From the NCBI GenBank assembly GCA_031772625.1, contig CM062816.1, forward strand, positions 1,671,778,066-1,671,842,065: a DNA stretch of 64,000 nucleotides, read 5' to 3'. Position numbers and translations under genes: made by a program. The notes under the pieces are model-generated. The model did not search any database. It worked only from the letters and a program-made list of their open reading frames with translations, and had not been told where the DNA came from. Positions 47,949-57,320 of this stretch are shown here, piece by piece (position 1 is the stretch's first letter; every line of letters begins with the position of its first letter). This stretch comes from Pinus tabuliformis. Taxonomy: Eukaryota; Streptophyta; Pinopsida; Pinales; Pinaceae.

Positions 47949-49184
47949 TTGTTTCAGTTTTGCAGGTACAAGAAAAAAGTAAAAGCACTAAAAACAGAGA
48001 AGAGTCCTTTCCCTTTCATGCCTCGTAGGAACCGAGATAGATCAGGCAAATTCCTACCAAACACCCCCACCACATCACTAAGTCACCCTTCTCTCTTCTT
48101 TGGTGACAATGACCCAGAGGAACCTATAGGTGAACATCCCGAGATATACCAAGACCCTATAGACGAAGAAGAGTTAGAAACCACTCCATCTGAAGCCATG
48201 GCTGATAATGGGAGAGAAGATGAGAGAATAGAAGGAGCTTTCCCCATCCGAGAAACCAATGGGGATATGAAAATGAAAAACATTAGCCCCTCTGCCTTGC
48301 CTCACTTCCATGGACTGACCACTGAGGATCCGGATACCTTCTTGTTTGAGTTTGCTGTCCTTTGTCGAACCTATGACTATACTGAGGATGAGCAAAAGTT
48401 GAAGCTTTTCCCTTCCACTCTCAAGGATGCAGCACTACGTTGGTTCATGGGATTACCTGGGAATAGCATCACCACTTGGGCTCAGATGCAGCAAGCCTTC
48501 AATACCAAGTATAGGGATTATTGTAGGTCCAAGGAAACCAAGGGAGAAATATTTCGAATGACCATGGGGAATGATGAGTCTTTAGAGGACTATGAGGAGA
48601 GGTTCCAACTTAGCTATAAACGGGCCAGGTGCACACTTGACCCTGAATCCCTCAAGTTGGTTCTACTCCGAGGAGTCCCTGAAGATCTCCTAGACACCCT
48701 TCACATGTTAGCTGGGGGGGACATTTACCAACTGCCTTATGAGGACATCAAAACTGTGTTTCGAAATCATTCCAGGGCAGCTAGAAAACGAGGTAGAGGA
48801 AACCTCCTCTCCACCGGTGTCCCTTTCTCCAAACATGAGCTTACAAACCAATTAGAAGATCTTAAGAGTGAGGTGAGACATACCATTGCCATGCAGCTGG
48901 ACACATTCAGGATCCAGCAAAAGAAAGAGGAAGCTGAGAGAGCCTTGGCTGTCTTCTGCCCTAGGTGCACCAGAAGACACCCTAAGAACGAATGTCCATT
49001 GCATTCGGTTGAAGTGTGTTTCGTTTGTGAGGAGGACCACCCAACAAATCAGTGTCCAACCTTGCCTGGGTTTAAAGCCATGTACCAGGGAACTGAAGCC
49101 CCCACTGAACCTCTCTACTTCATCAACCAAAGGAGGCCTCAAGGATCTAGACCTTATCAGCAGGGGATGCAAGGGGCATCTTAA
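47949..49184 (+). CDS. gag: Gag of the Athila-like element
   Basis: A 411-residue ORF. The retrotransposon gag domain spans about residues 115-290 (PHFHGLTTEDPDTFLFEF, LKDAALRWFMGLP, WAQMQQAFNTKY, ETKGEIFRM). Residues about 335-375 hold two closely spaced cysteine/histidine knuckles (CPRCTRRHPKNEC and CFVCEEDHPTNQC), the nucleic-acid-binding part. The N-terminal 80 residues are basic then acidic. Pol follows as the next ORF. The product packages the element RNA. Confidence 0.9.
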   Translation: MFQFCRYKKKVKALKTEKSPFPFMPRRNRDRSGKFLPNTPTTSLSHPSLFFGDNDPEEPIGEHPEIYQDPIDEEELETTPSEAMADNGREDERIEGAFPIRETNGDMKMKNISPSALPHFHGLTTEDPDTFLFEFAVLCRTYDYTEDEQKLKLFPSTLKDAALRWFMGLPGNSITTWAQMQQAFNTKYRDYCRSKETKGEIFRMTMGNDESLEDYEERFQLSYKRARCTLDPESLKLVLLRGVPEDLLDTLHMLAGGDIYQLPYEDIKTVFRNHSRAARKRGRGNLLSTGVPFSKHELTNQLEDLKSEVRHTIAMQLDTFRIQQKKEEAERALAVFCPRCTRRHPKNECPLHSVEVCFVCEEDHPTNQCPTLPGFKAMYQGTEAPTEPLYFINQRRPQGSRPYQQGMQGAS

Positions 49185-49205
49185 GCTTATTACAACCCCA
49201 ACCAC

Positions 49206-52200
49206 TTGACTCCCATGCCTTCCTGGGGTCCCCCTGCTCATCCTTCCTGGTCAATGCCTCCTCCATGGTTTTATCCACCTCAGTACCCTACTCAACCTAC
49301 TTCTCATCCATATCACTCACATACCCAGTCGCAACCTCAATGGAGTGCTCCTCAGTCGGGGTGGAGGCCCCAATACAACACTCCTCCCGCCATTTTGCCT
49401 CCACCACCAGTTCAACCTCAGCCTTTACCTCCTGCTCCTCCAAGGCAACCTCAGATGCCTGCTCAACCGAACCTAAACCCCAACAATAGACAGGCTCAGC
49501 AGGTATATATTGGGGAGACCTCGTGCCCTACCTATGCTGTGGAGATCCAGGAAATCAATCTTAGATCTGGAAAGATTCTTCCAGATCGCCAACCTCCTCC
49601 CCTAGAGGATGAGGAAAACCATCAGGAGAGTGAACCAAAGCCTACTCCACCCTTTCCTGAGAGATTAACCGCCACCACACAACCAAACCCAGAAGAAGAT
49701 GAGCTTTTGGGTGAGCTCAAACAGTTGTGTGTTAAAATCCCACTTCTCCAAGCCATCAAGGATGTGCCAATATATAACAAGCTGATTAAGGAGAAGTGTT
49801 TCAAACACCCAGGCAGACGGAAGAAAGATGCCTCAACTATCAACGTCATAGGACAACTGTCTGACCTTATGCTAGGACAAGTCATCTGCCCAAAATACCT
49901 AGATCCTGGAAGTCCTGTAGTAGATGTACACATCAATGGCACCATTATCCCCCAGACCTTGATTGATCTGGGGGCAGCCATCAATGTGATGACCAGGGAT
50001 ACCATGCTTAAACTCAATCTTCAAGGTTCCTTGAGAAAGACTTCGACAGTACTGCAGTTAGCAGATCGCTCCACCGTGACTCCCGAAGGGATTGTGGAGG
50101 ATGTCTTGGTCTCAATTGATTCTTGGGAATACCCTGCAGATTTCCTGGTCCTACAACCAAAGGCCAAGCTTACTGGATATCCTCTCATCTTGGGGAGGCC
50201 TTGGTTAGCTACTGCAGATGCTTACATAAGTTGTCGGGCAGGGAACATGACCATCAAAAATGGTCCCATGTCCAAGCAGCTAGTCCTATACCCTCCTGCC
50301 CAACCTTCTTTAGAGCATGATTTACCACTCTGGTTGGAGGACAGAGAGGAAGATGAGGTGTACTCTGCACCTCTGTGCACCCTAGATACCGCTAGAAGAA
50401 ATTCTCCTCCCGAGGATGATTTAATTGAGACCCTGATCCAGAATCCACCTTCCAGTGCACTATCTTTAGAGAAGTTGGTGGAGGATGCCCAAGCTAGCCC
50501 CTTAGTGGACCTTTGTACAACCAGCCCCGTAACTCCCAGAGTCAAAAGTGTGGAGTTCGGCCCTGAGAGAGCGTTAAAGATCAGCTCCTCTCTGTCTCCT
50601 TCCCAGGAGAAGGAGTTGTGTAGCCTATTGGCCAGCCACTTAGATGCTTTTGCTTGGAGCTATAAGGAGATGAAAGGAGTCCACCCCTCGGTCTGTACCC
50701 ATCATATATACATCAAAGAGGATTGTAAACCAGTTAGGCAACCCCAGAGGAGAATGAATCCAGCCCTTAAGGACATTGTCAAGGAAAAATTGCAAAAACT
50801 GTTGGACGCCGGATTCATTTACCCCATCTCAGATAGTGAATGGGTGTCCCCTCTGGTGTTGGTTCCCAAGAAGAATGGGAAGTGGAGGATCTGTGTAGAT
50901 TACCGGGAGCTGAACAAAGCTACCAAGAAGGACCATTTCCCTCTACCCTTCATAGATCAAGTGTTGGATGGACTGGCAGGAAAGAAGTTCTTCTCTTTCC
51001 TGGATGGGTTCAGCGGGTACAATCAAATCCAAATCAGCCCAGAAGACCAAGATAAGACCACCTTCACTTGTCCTTGGGGTACCTTTGCCTACCGAGTCCT
51101 TCCCTTTGGGCTATGCAATGCTCCTGCTACTTTTCAGAGAGCTGTCTTGAGCATCTTCTCGGAGTTGGTCCATGATGCAGTGGAAATCTACATGGATGAC
51201 TTTACCCCTTATGGGGCCAACTTCCAGGAAGCATTGTCCAACTTGCGAAAGGTCCTAACCAAGTGCATCGAGATGAACTTGTCCCTTAGCCCTGAGAAAT
51301 GTGAATTCCTAATGACTGAAGGGACAGTGCTAGGCCATACCATTTCTTCTCAAGGATTGCAGGTGGATCCTAACAAAATTGCTCTCATCAAGAGGGTTCC
51401 ACCTCCTCAAAAAGTAAGGGATGTCCGGAGTTTCTTGGGATTAGCAGGATACTACCGGAGGTTCATTAAAGACTTCAGCAAGTTAGCCTCACCGTTGTTT
51501 GGTTTGTTGGCAAAAGATGTGGAGTTTAATTGGACTGACGATTGTCAGAAGAGTTTGAATGAATTAAAAGACAAGTTAGTGTCAGCTCCAATCCTAAGAG
51601 GTCCAAACTGGGCCCTACCTTTCCACATCCACACTGATGCCTCGAACAAAGCCATAGGTGCAGCCTTAGGACAAGTTGAGCAAAAACTTCCATATGCCAT
51701 TTACTTCGTTAGCAAAAACTTGTCCAAAGCAGAGCTGAATTACACTGTAACCGAGAAGGAATTCTTAGTTGTGGTTCATGCACTGAACAAGTTCCGACAT
51801 TACATTACTGGTTACCAGACTTTTGTACATACTGACCATGCTGCTATTAGATACTTGATGAATAAACCAGATGTGAATGCTCGTATTATTAGATGGTTAC
51901 TTTTATTACAGCAGTTTGATCTAACCATTGTTGATAAACCAGGAAAAGAAAATGTTGTTGCTGACTTCTTGTCTAGATTGGATTTGTCTGCAGATGAAGA
52001 TGGGACGGTGGATGACCAGATGCCTGATGAGCATCTGTTTGCTATCTCAGTACTCTCTCCATGGTTTGCTGACATAGAAAACTACCTCGTTTCAGCTCAG
52101 TTTCCTCCGCACCTCTCTTCAAAAGAGAAGAGCAAAATCATCAGAAAGAGTGCCTCATTTACATGGATTGGGGGCAACCTGTTCAAGCTTGGCCCCGATC

Positions 52201-53393
52201 AGATCTTAAGGCGTTGTGTAAGGGAGGAGGAAGTCTTTGACATTCTCCTCACCTGTCATGATGGGCCTTGTGGAGGACATTTTGCGGCAAAGAGAACTGC
52301 CTTCAAGATCCTGCAGGCAGGCTACTATTGGCCCACACTTCATCAAGATGTCAGAAGATATGTTAGCCAGTGTGACCAATGCCAAAGAATGGGGAAACCG
52401 ACCCAAAGGGATGAGATGCCTCTCCAACCTCAAGTGACTCTCGAGCCATTTGAGAAGTGGGGCATGGACTTTGTGGGCCCAATCAATCCCTCTTCGAGGC
52501 AAAGATCCTACATCATAGTGTGTACTGACTACTTGACAAAGTGGGCAGAGACTAAAGCAATCAAAGCAGCAACTGAAGAAAAGGTGGTTGAGTTCTTAAG
52601 AGAGAACATCTTCTACAAGTTTGGCTACCCAAGAGAGCTGGTGACCGATCAAGGGAGCCAGTTCACCTCTAACTTGGTTGAAGATCTATTGGCTCATCAC
52701 AAGATCAAGCATAGGACTTCCACCCCTTATCATCCTCAAGCCAATGGGCAGGTGGAAGTCACCAATAGAGCTCTAGAAGGGATCTTGACCAAAGTGGTAG
52801 ACAGCAGCATAAAAGACTGGGCAGATCACCTAGTTGAAGCCACATGGGCTTACAACACCACTTGGCAGACCACCACCGGTTTCACACCTTATGAGCTGGT
52901 CTATGGGAAGAAAGCTTTGCTGTCCATTGAATTTGAGTATAACACTTTGAGGTTGGCAGCTCAGCTGGACCTAGATCTCAGCCATGCACAGCAAGAAAGG
53001 CTATTGCAACTGAATGGACTGGATGAACACCGCATGCAGGCCCTCCTTCACTCAGAGGTGGTTCAACTTCAGAGGAAGGTGTGGCATGACCAACATCTCC
53101 ATGACAAGCAATTTCAGCCGGGAGATTGGGCTTTGTTGTATGATTCCAGATTCAAAGATTTCAAGGGGAAGTTGAGAACCAGATGGCTAGGACCATATGT
53201 GGTGGAACAGTGCCATGACAATGGATCTGTCCTCATTCGAACCATTGATGAGGAATCCATTCCCATGCTTGTAAATGGGCACCGATTGAAGATCTATAGA
53301 AGACCTCTCTCAAGACAAGAGTTTATCAGCACTATGGAGAAATCTGTTTTGGTCATAGAGAAGGGTTCTGCATCCACTTTGGGCATACCCTGA
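49206..53393 (+). CDS. pol: Pol polyprotein of the Athila-like element
   Basis: A 1,395-residue ORF. Residues 1-110 are proline/glutamine-rich, as at the gag-pol junction of Athila/Tat elements. Then come a retropepsin-like protease with LIDLGAAINV (about 252-261); reverse transcriptase with CVDYRELN (about 562), FSGYNQIQ (about 603) and YMDDF (about 661); RNase H with HTDASNKAIG and HTDHAAIRY (about 810-880); an integrase zinc domain ending CDQCQRMGK (about 1058); and the DDE core with D in WGMDF, D in VTDQGSQF and E in ANGQVEV (about 1085-1185). No chromodomain follows, which separates it from the chromovirus at 14-20 kb. Minus-strand ORFs within are shadows. Confidence 0.93.
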   Translation: MTPMPSWGPPAHPSWSMPPPWFYPPQYPTQPTSHPYHSHTQSQPQWSAPQSGWRPQYNTPPAILPPPPVQPQPLPPAPPRQPQMPAQPNLNPNNRQAQQVYIGETSCPTYAVEIQEINLRSGKILPDRQPPPLEDEENHQESEPKPTPPFPERLTATTQPNPEEDELLGELKQLCVKIPLLQAIKDVPIYNKLIKEKCFKHPGRRKKDASTINVIGQLSDLMLGQVICPKYLDPGSPVVDVHINGTIIPQTLIDLGAAINVMTRDTMLKLNLQGSLRKTSTVLQLADRSTVTPEGIVEDVLVSIDSWEYPADFLVLQPKAKLTGYPLILGRPWLATADAYISCRAGNMTIKNGPMSKQLVLYPPAQPSLEHDLPLWLEDREEDEVYSAPLCTLDTARRNSPPEDDLIETLIQNPPSSALSLEKLVEDAQASPLVDLCTTSPVTPRVKSVEFGPERALKISSSLSPSQEKELCSLLASHLDAFAWSYKEMKGVHPSVCTHHIYIKEDCKPVRQPQRRMNPALKDIVKEKLQKLLDAGFIYPISDSEWVSPLVLVPKKNGKWRICVDYRELNKATKKDHFPLPFIDQVLDGLAGKKFFSFLDGFSGYNQIQISPEDQDKTTFTCPWGTFAYRVLPFGLCNAPATFQRAVLSIFSELVHDAVEIYMDDFTPYGANFQEALSNLRKVLTKCIEMNLSLSPEKCEFLMTEGTVLGHTISSQGLQVDPNKIALIKRVPPPQKVRDVRSFLGLAGYYRRFIKDFSKLASPLFGLLAKDVEFNWTDDCQKSLNELKDKLVSAPILRGPNWALPFHIHTDASNKAIGAALGQVEQKLPYAIYFVSKNLSKAELNYTVTEKEFLVVVHALNKFRHYITGYQTFVHTDHAAIRYLMNKPDVNARIIRWLLLLQQFDLTIVDKPGKENVVADFLSRLDLSADEDGTVDDQMPDEHLFAISVLSPWFADIENYLVSAQFPPHLSSKEKSKIIRKSASFTWIGGNLFKLGPDQILRRCVREEEVFDILLTCHDGPCGGHFAAKRTAFKILQAGYYWPTLHQDVRRYVSQCDQCQRMGKPTQRDEMPLQPQVTLEPFEKWGMDFVGPINPSSRQRSYIIVCTDYLTKWAETKAIKAATEEKVVEFLRENIFYKFGYPRELVTDQGSQFTSNLVEDLLAHHKIKHRTSTPYHPQANGQVEVTNRALEGILTKVVDSSIKDWADHLVEATWAYNTTWQTTTGFTPYELVYGKKALLSIEFEYNTLRLAAQLDLDLSHAQQERLLQLNGLDEHRMQALLHSEVVQLQRKVWHDQHLHDKQFQPGDWALLYDSRFKDFKGKLRTRWLGPYVVEQCHDNGSVLIRTIDEESIPMLVNGHRLKIYRRPLSRQEFISTMEKSVLVIEKGSASTLGIP

Positions 53394-53626
53394 AGGATCT
53401 AAAACACAAAAAAAAAAAAAAAAAAAAAAGGGAAAAAATAAAGATCCTTGGGTGAAAACCTCTCTGAGGCGCCCAAGGCAGGCAGTAGGGGTGAAAACCT
53501 CATTGAGGCGCTCCTATTGTCTTTCAAGAAAAAAGAGGAAAATAAAGATCCTTGGGTGAAAACCTCTCTGAGGCACCCAAGGCAGGCAGTGGGGGTGAAA
53601 ACCTCATCGAGGCGCTCCTATTGTCT

Positions 53627-53671
<45 letters not shown>

Positions 53672-55345
53672 CAATCAGCACAATAAAAAGGTTTGCATGC
53701 AGATGTTCTATGGAGGAGAAGAAGCCTCTCCACTCCAAGCCAGGGGCCTTCATCATGCTAGCAAAGGATGTCATCAGCACCTCCTCCAAGAACAGCAATG
53801 TTTTTAAGGTATGTGCAGTTATTATCATGCTCTGGATCTTCTACAGGAGGATACAGTTTTTCTACAGGAACAGACAGTCTTCCTACAGGAAGACGTGGAT
53901 CTTCTACAGGAAAGTGCCAAATTTCTACAGGAAGCTCTGTGTTCTACAGGAAACTTCCTGTAAAAGGTTACGATGGCCGAAATGTGTTTCAAATGAAGAT
54001 CTAGCGACTGAGGAGTGGATTGAATGCATGCATGTCAATGATGGCACCCCTGAACATTGCCATTATCGTCCTCCACCACCCTCGTCGCCATGCAACCCAG
54101 ATCCCTGCAGCAGCACACCAAAGTAATCAGTTCTCGTGAGAAAGCACCTGTCAAAGAGAAACTAAGCACCGAGAACCATACCACATCCATGTTGATACAT
54201 CAGAAGCGCTGGGATCATGATCGAGAAGCCAGAACCGCCAGCATGCAGCATACACCCGAGAAGAAAGAACGGTGACAAGACCCCTCGCGGGGATCCTGTA
54301 ACAGTTCGACCTGCTCAAGTGAAGACCGTTCACAGCACCGCCATCTGAGATCAAACACGGGCGCATGAACGCAGATCCATCCACTCCATCGCCAGCATCC
54401 TGTAACCACGAGCCTACAGGAATGTGCAACCACATGCGGCAGGTGGATCCATCGCTAAAAAAATCTGGAAATCATGTGCAGCCGCGCGCAGGTAAGTGTT
54501 CTAATCCTTCTCTCCATCAAACTGCATGATTATTACTTCGATTTGTTTTGCATGGCATAAAGGTGAATGGTTGAGCAGCCTAAAGGCCAGTGATGGGCCA
54601 CGTCGGTTAGTAAAGGGATAGTCAGAGGACGAGGTGGCAGCCACGACGAGAGACACACGCAACAAGCACGTGAAGATCAGTCCCGTCAACCGAGAAGTGA
54701 AGTTTAACCGAAAAGGGCGGCGGCAGATCTGTGGGAATGAATGCGGCAACAAACGAATGTGCAGGTGGATGAGGGGTGACGTCACCCAACGGTCCAGCGG
54801 GGACAGCTCACCCCCGCGCCACGAGCTGCGCCGATTCAAAATCTAATCGGCTCGATTAAGCGTGTATCTCCATCAACCTCACTTCAAAACTCGAGTAGAT
54901 CCTCTGCTTACCTCTGCATGTTGACACGCCGAGCTCTCGGCTACCTGAACGCTAGTAAAGCACCTCTCGACCGCCAGCCAGCTAAAAGCTCTTCCCGAAG
55001 CCTGCACACTGCTCCTACAGGAACAGTTTCTACAGGAACGCCGTCCTACAGGAAGCAGTTTCTACAGGCACGCAGCTCTACAGGAAGGTGAAGTCTTCAC
55101 GTAAAAAAAGGTGGCAGAAAAGAGGTAACCCTGCAACTCCTTCCGCAATTGGTTTTTTAAAAGGTGGCAAGGCAATTAGTCACAGTGTGGTCATAAAAAA
55201 AATTTGGTTTGCCGTGCCTATACTATCGCTCCTACAGGATAGCTGTATAATCACACTGTGGTCTGAAAATTCATTGCATGTTCTGTCTTTAAGACCGAAT
55301 TTCCTGTGTATCCACCACCTCTGGTACAAACACTGTGTTCATCAT
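53394..55345 (+). other. Non-coding spacer between pol and ORF3 of the Athila-like element
   Basis: About 1.95 kb with two long A runs (about 53407-53428 and 53629-53660), a 100-bp tandem duplication and clusters of CTACAGGA hairpins (six at 53841-53951, one at 54414, four at 55015-55085, one at 55232). The 138-residue ORF at 53710-54126 is composed partly of this motif (FYRK-type repeats) and has no domain; I do not treat it as a gene. Confidence 0.7.
53441..53640 (+). repeat. 100-bp tandem duplication with GGGTGAAAACCTC motifs
   Basis: Two units, about 53441-53540 and 53541-53640, each with AAAGATCCTTGGGTG and two GGGTGAAAACCTC words followed by GAGGCGC-type sequence. Each is bounded by A-rich runs. 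Confidence 0.85.
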
Positions 55346-55520
55346 GCCTGGCGGGTTTATCAGGCGAGAGCCCACTAATTCAAATGCATTAAGGAGAAAC
55401 CCGGCAGTGGTTGAGCTCTTCACTAGAGCACAATGGATGCCTTTCTGTGATAAACTACAGGGCTACGATGAGGAAGTAGCCGAGGAATTTTTGCAGGCTC
55501 TGTAGCCTAAATCACAGACG

Positions 55521-57296
55521 TTGGCCACAGTAACCTTCAGAGGTCTCAGCCTCAAACTCACCCCCGAGCATATCAGTCGGATTACAGAGTTGCCCATGGG
55601 TCTGCCGTGGGACAAAGAAGAGCAGAAGCAGAGCCAGCAAGCAAAGAAGGAGTTCTTCCCACCGGAAGAGTCATTCACCGAAGACAAAAATGGAGTCAAA
55701 AGGGCAAGCCTGTTGCCGCCATGGAACGAAGTCAGTCTACAAATTATGAAATATATCACCTGTGAGGGCCGATATAGCATTGTATATGCGTATCACTTCA
55801 GGCTGCTTAACGAACTAAGACACCAGATTGACCTCCCTGCAGCACAGAGGTTGAGCATTCCTTACTTTCTACTACAATCCTTAATGGAGTGTTCCACCAA
55901 GCTCAAGGACGGAATTCCGGATCAGATAGCCCACCATGGGCTAGTCAAGCTCCTCGTGGAGGATGCTCTCCGCTCATATAAAGTTCCCCTCGCTTGGGAA
56001 TCATTTAGGAACTTATCAAGAACGGGGAACATAAAAATGTTGCTTGAAGAAGCGGAATCCTCTAACAGAGAAGAAGACGAGCCGGCAGCCGGGAGTAAGA
56101 AAGGAAAAAGCCAAAAAGTTCCGGCTCCAGCACAGAAAAAGGAACGAAAGAAGAAGGAGGAGGGAGAAGATGACAAAGTCAAAGAGGACACCCTCATCCT
56201 ATCAGCAAGAGAACAGAGGTTGAAGAGCAGGGCAGTCAAAGCTGAGGTGGCCCCTGCCAGCCCAAGCACCTCGTCAGCTTCTGTAGTCAAAGCCAAACGC
56301 AAAAGCCACGCAACAAGGCAAGAGAAGGTGGTGAGAATTGCATCTGCAGGAACGCAATCACAGGCTTCTACAGGAAGCCCGAAAACGCAAACTCAGGCTT
56401 CTACAGGAAACCCGAAAATAAAGGCAAAGGTTTCTACAGGAAGCCCGAAGATCAGTAAGGAGCAGGCTTCTACAGGAAGCCCAAGAGCAACGACCAAGGC
56501 TTCTACAGGAAGCCCGGAAATTGCTGGGAAACAGGCTTCTACAGGAGGCCCAAAGATGGAGATAAAGGCTTCTACAGGAAGCCCGACAGTACAACCACAG
56601 GCTTCTACAGGAAGCCCGAAGACAGAGACAGGGGCTCCTACAAGAATCACTAGGCTGGAAAGAGGGGTTCCTACAAGAGGCCCGAAGGTCATTGAAAAAC
56701 AGCCTCCTCTAGAGAGCCCTAAGACAAAGAAGGAATCTTCTACAGGAGGCCCGAAAGCAGGCAAAGCAGGGTCTTCCACAGGAAGCCTGAAATTTAAAAA
56801 GGAGGGGCCCTCTACAAGGAGCTCTGAGAAAGCAAAACACAAGAAAGAGAAGGCTGACATCCTCGATAAGGAGGCAGCAGCGGCACTGGCTGTCCTCAGC
56901 ACTCCTCCAAAACCGAAAGAGAAAAGGGAGAGGGAGACCCCTCTGCCACCTGAAGCCACGAGAAGCAAGAGGATGTCCCCAAGCAAGCCACAGCCTTCAC
57001 CCAGTGGCCATACCACTTCAGGGGATGTACCTACTTCACCCATTGCAAGAACCCCCTCTAAACAATCAGCTACCCCCGAAAAAGGGAGCCCAAAAATAAC
57101 TTCCTGGACACGAAAGATAGGCCAGTCGCCTTCTGAAGCCCGACTCAAGGAAATAGAAAAAGGGAAGGAAGCATCGCCCTCATCACCATCAGGGGCAGAA
57201 AAGGCAGGACCATCAAAAGCAGAAAAGAAACAGCCTGTTCCGGTCCCGAGTCCTCGGCCAAGGACAAGGAGCAAGGGCAAGGTTGCTCAAGGATGA
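55521..57296 (+). CDS. Third ORF of the Athila-like element, repeat-bearing, function unknown
   Basis: 591 residues. The N-terminal about 190 (FRGLSLKLTPEHISRITELP, AQRLSIPYFLLQSL, LVKLLVEDALRSY) are globular and resemble the plant-transposon-associated domain found in extra ORFs of Athila/Tat relatives. Recognisable coding sequence of this domain extends upstream to about 55346. Residues about 190-280 are lysine-rich. Residues about 280-440 hold some 13 copies of an (A)STGSPK-type repeat at 11-12 residue spacing, and the rest is basic, serine/proline-rich and probably disordered. No signal peptide or membrane segment is evident, so envelope function is not supported. The 295-residue minus-strand ORF is a shadow. 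Confidence 0.7.
   Translation: MATVTFRGLSLKLTPEHISRITELPMGLPWDKEEQKQSQQAKKEFFPPEESFTEDKNGVKRASLLPPWNEVSLQIMKYITCEGRYSIVYAYHFRLLNELRHQIDLPAAQRLSIPYFLLQSLMECSTKLKDGIPDQIAHHGLVKLLVEDALRSYKVPLAWESFRNLSRTGNIKMLLEEAESSNREEDEPAAGSKKGKSQKVPAPAQKKERKKKEEGEDDKVKEDTLILSAREQRLKSRAVKAEVAPASPSTSSASVVKAKRKSHATRQEKVVRIASAGTQSQASTGSPKTQTQASTGNPKIKAKVSTGSPKISKEQASTGSPRATTKASTGSPEIAGKQASTGGPKMEIKASTGSPTVQPQASTGSPKTETGAPTRITRLERGVPTRGPKVIEKQPPLESPKTKKESSTGGPKAGKAGSSTGSLKFKKEGPSTRSSEKAKHKKEKADILDKEAAAALAVLSTPPKPKEKRERETPLPPEATRSKRMSPSKPQPSPSGHTTSGDVPTSPIARTPSKQSATPEKGSPKITSWTRKIGQSPSEARLKEIEKGKEASPSSPSGAEKAGPSKAEKKQPVPVPSPRPRTRSKGKVAQG
56363..56625 (+). repeat. 33/36-bp coding repeat with GGCTTC-TACAG-GAAGCC hairpins
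   Basis: Eight well-kept units begin at 56363, 56396, 56429, 56465, 56498, 56534, 56567 and 56600, with spacing of 33 or 36 bp. Most have GGCTTC and GAAGCC arms around TACAG. Decayed units continue to about 56830. The encoded core is ASTGSP. Confidence 0.9.
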
Positions 57297-57309
57297 GCAA
57301 ATGGTTCAG

Positions 57310-57320
57310 CTGGGGGGTGA
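57310..57320 (+). other. Polypurine tract of the Athila-like element
   Basis: CTGGGGGGTGA directly precedes the 3' LTR. Confidence 0.75.

Noticed and set aside
53710-54126. 138-residue ORF with FYRK repeats after pol
   Set aside because: The repeats are the CTACAGGA motif in another frame, and the remainder has no domain. It was treated as spacer.
56393-57280. 295-residue minus-strand ORF opposite the third ORF of the Athila-like element
   Set aside because: It is the antisense shadow of a GC-richer repeat-bearing coding region; it holds only the complement of the STGSP repeats.
55521-57296. Envelope-like identity for the third ORF
   Set aside because: Its position matches Athila env-like ORFs, but no signal peptide, transmembrane segment or glycoprotein-like cysteine pattern is visible.
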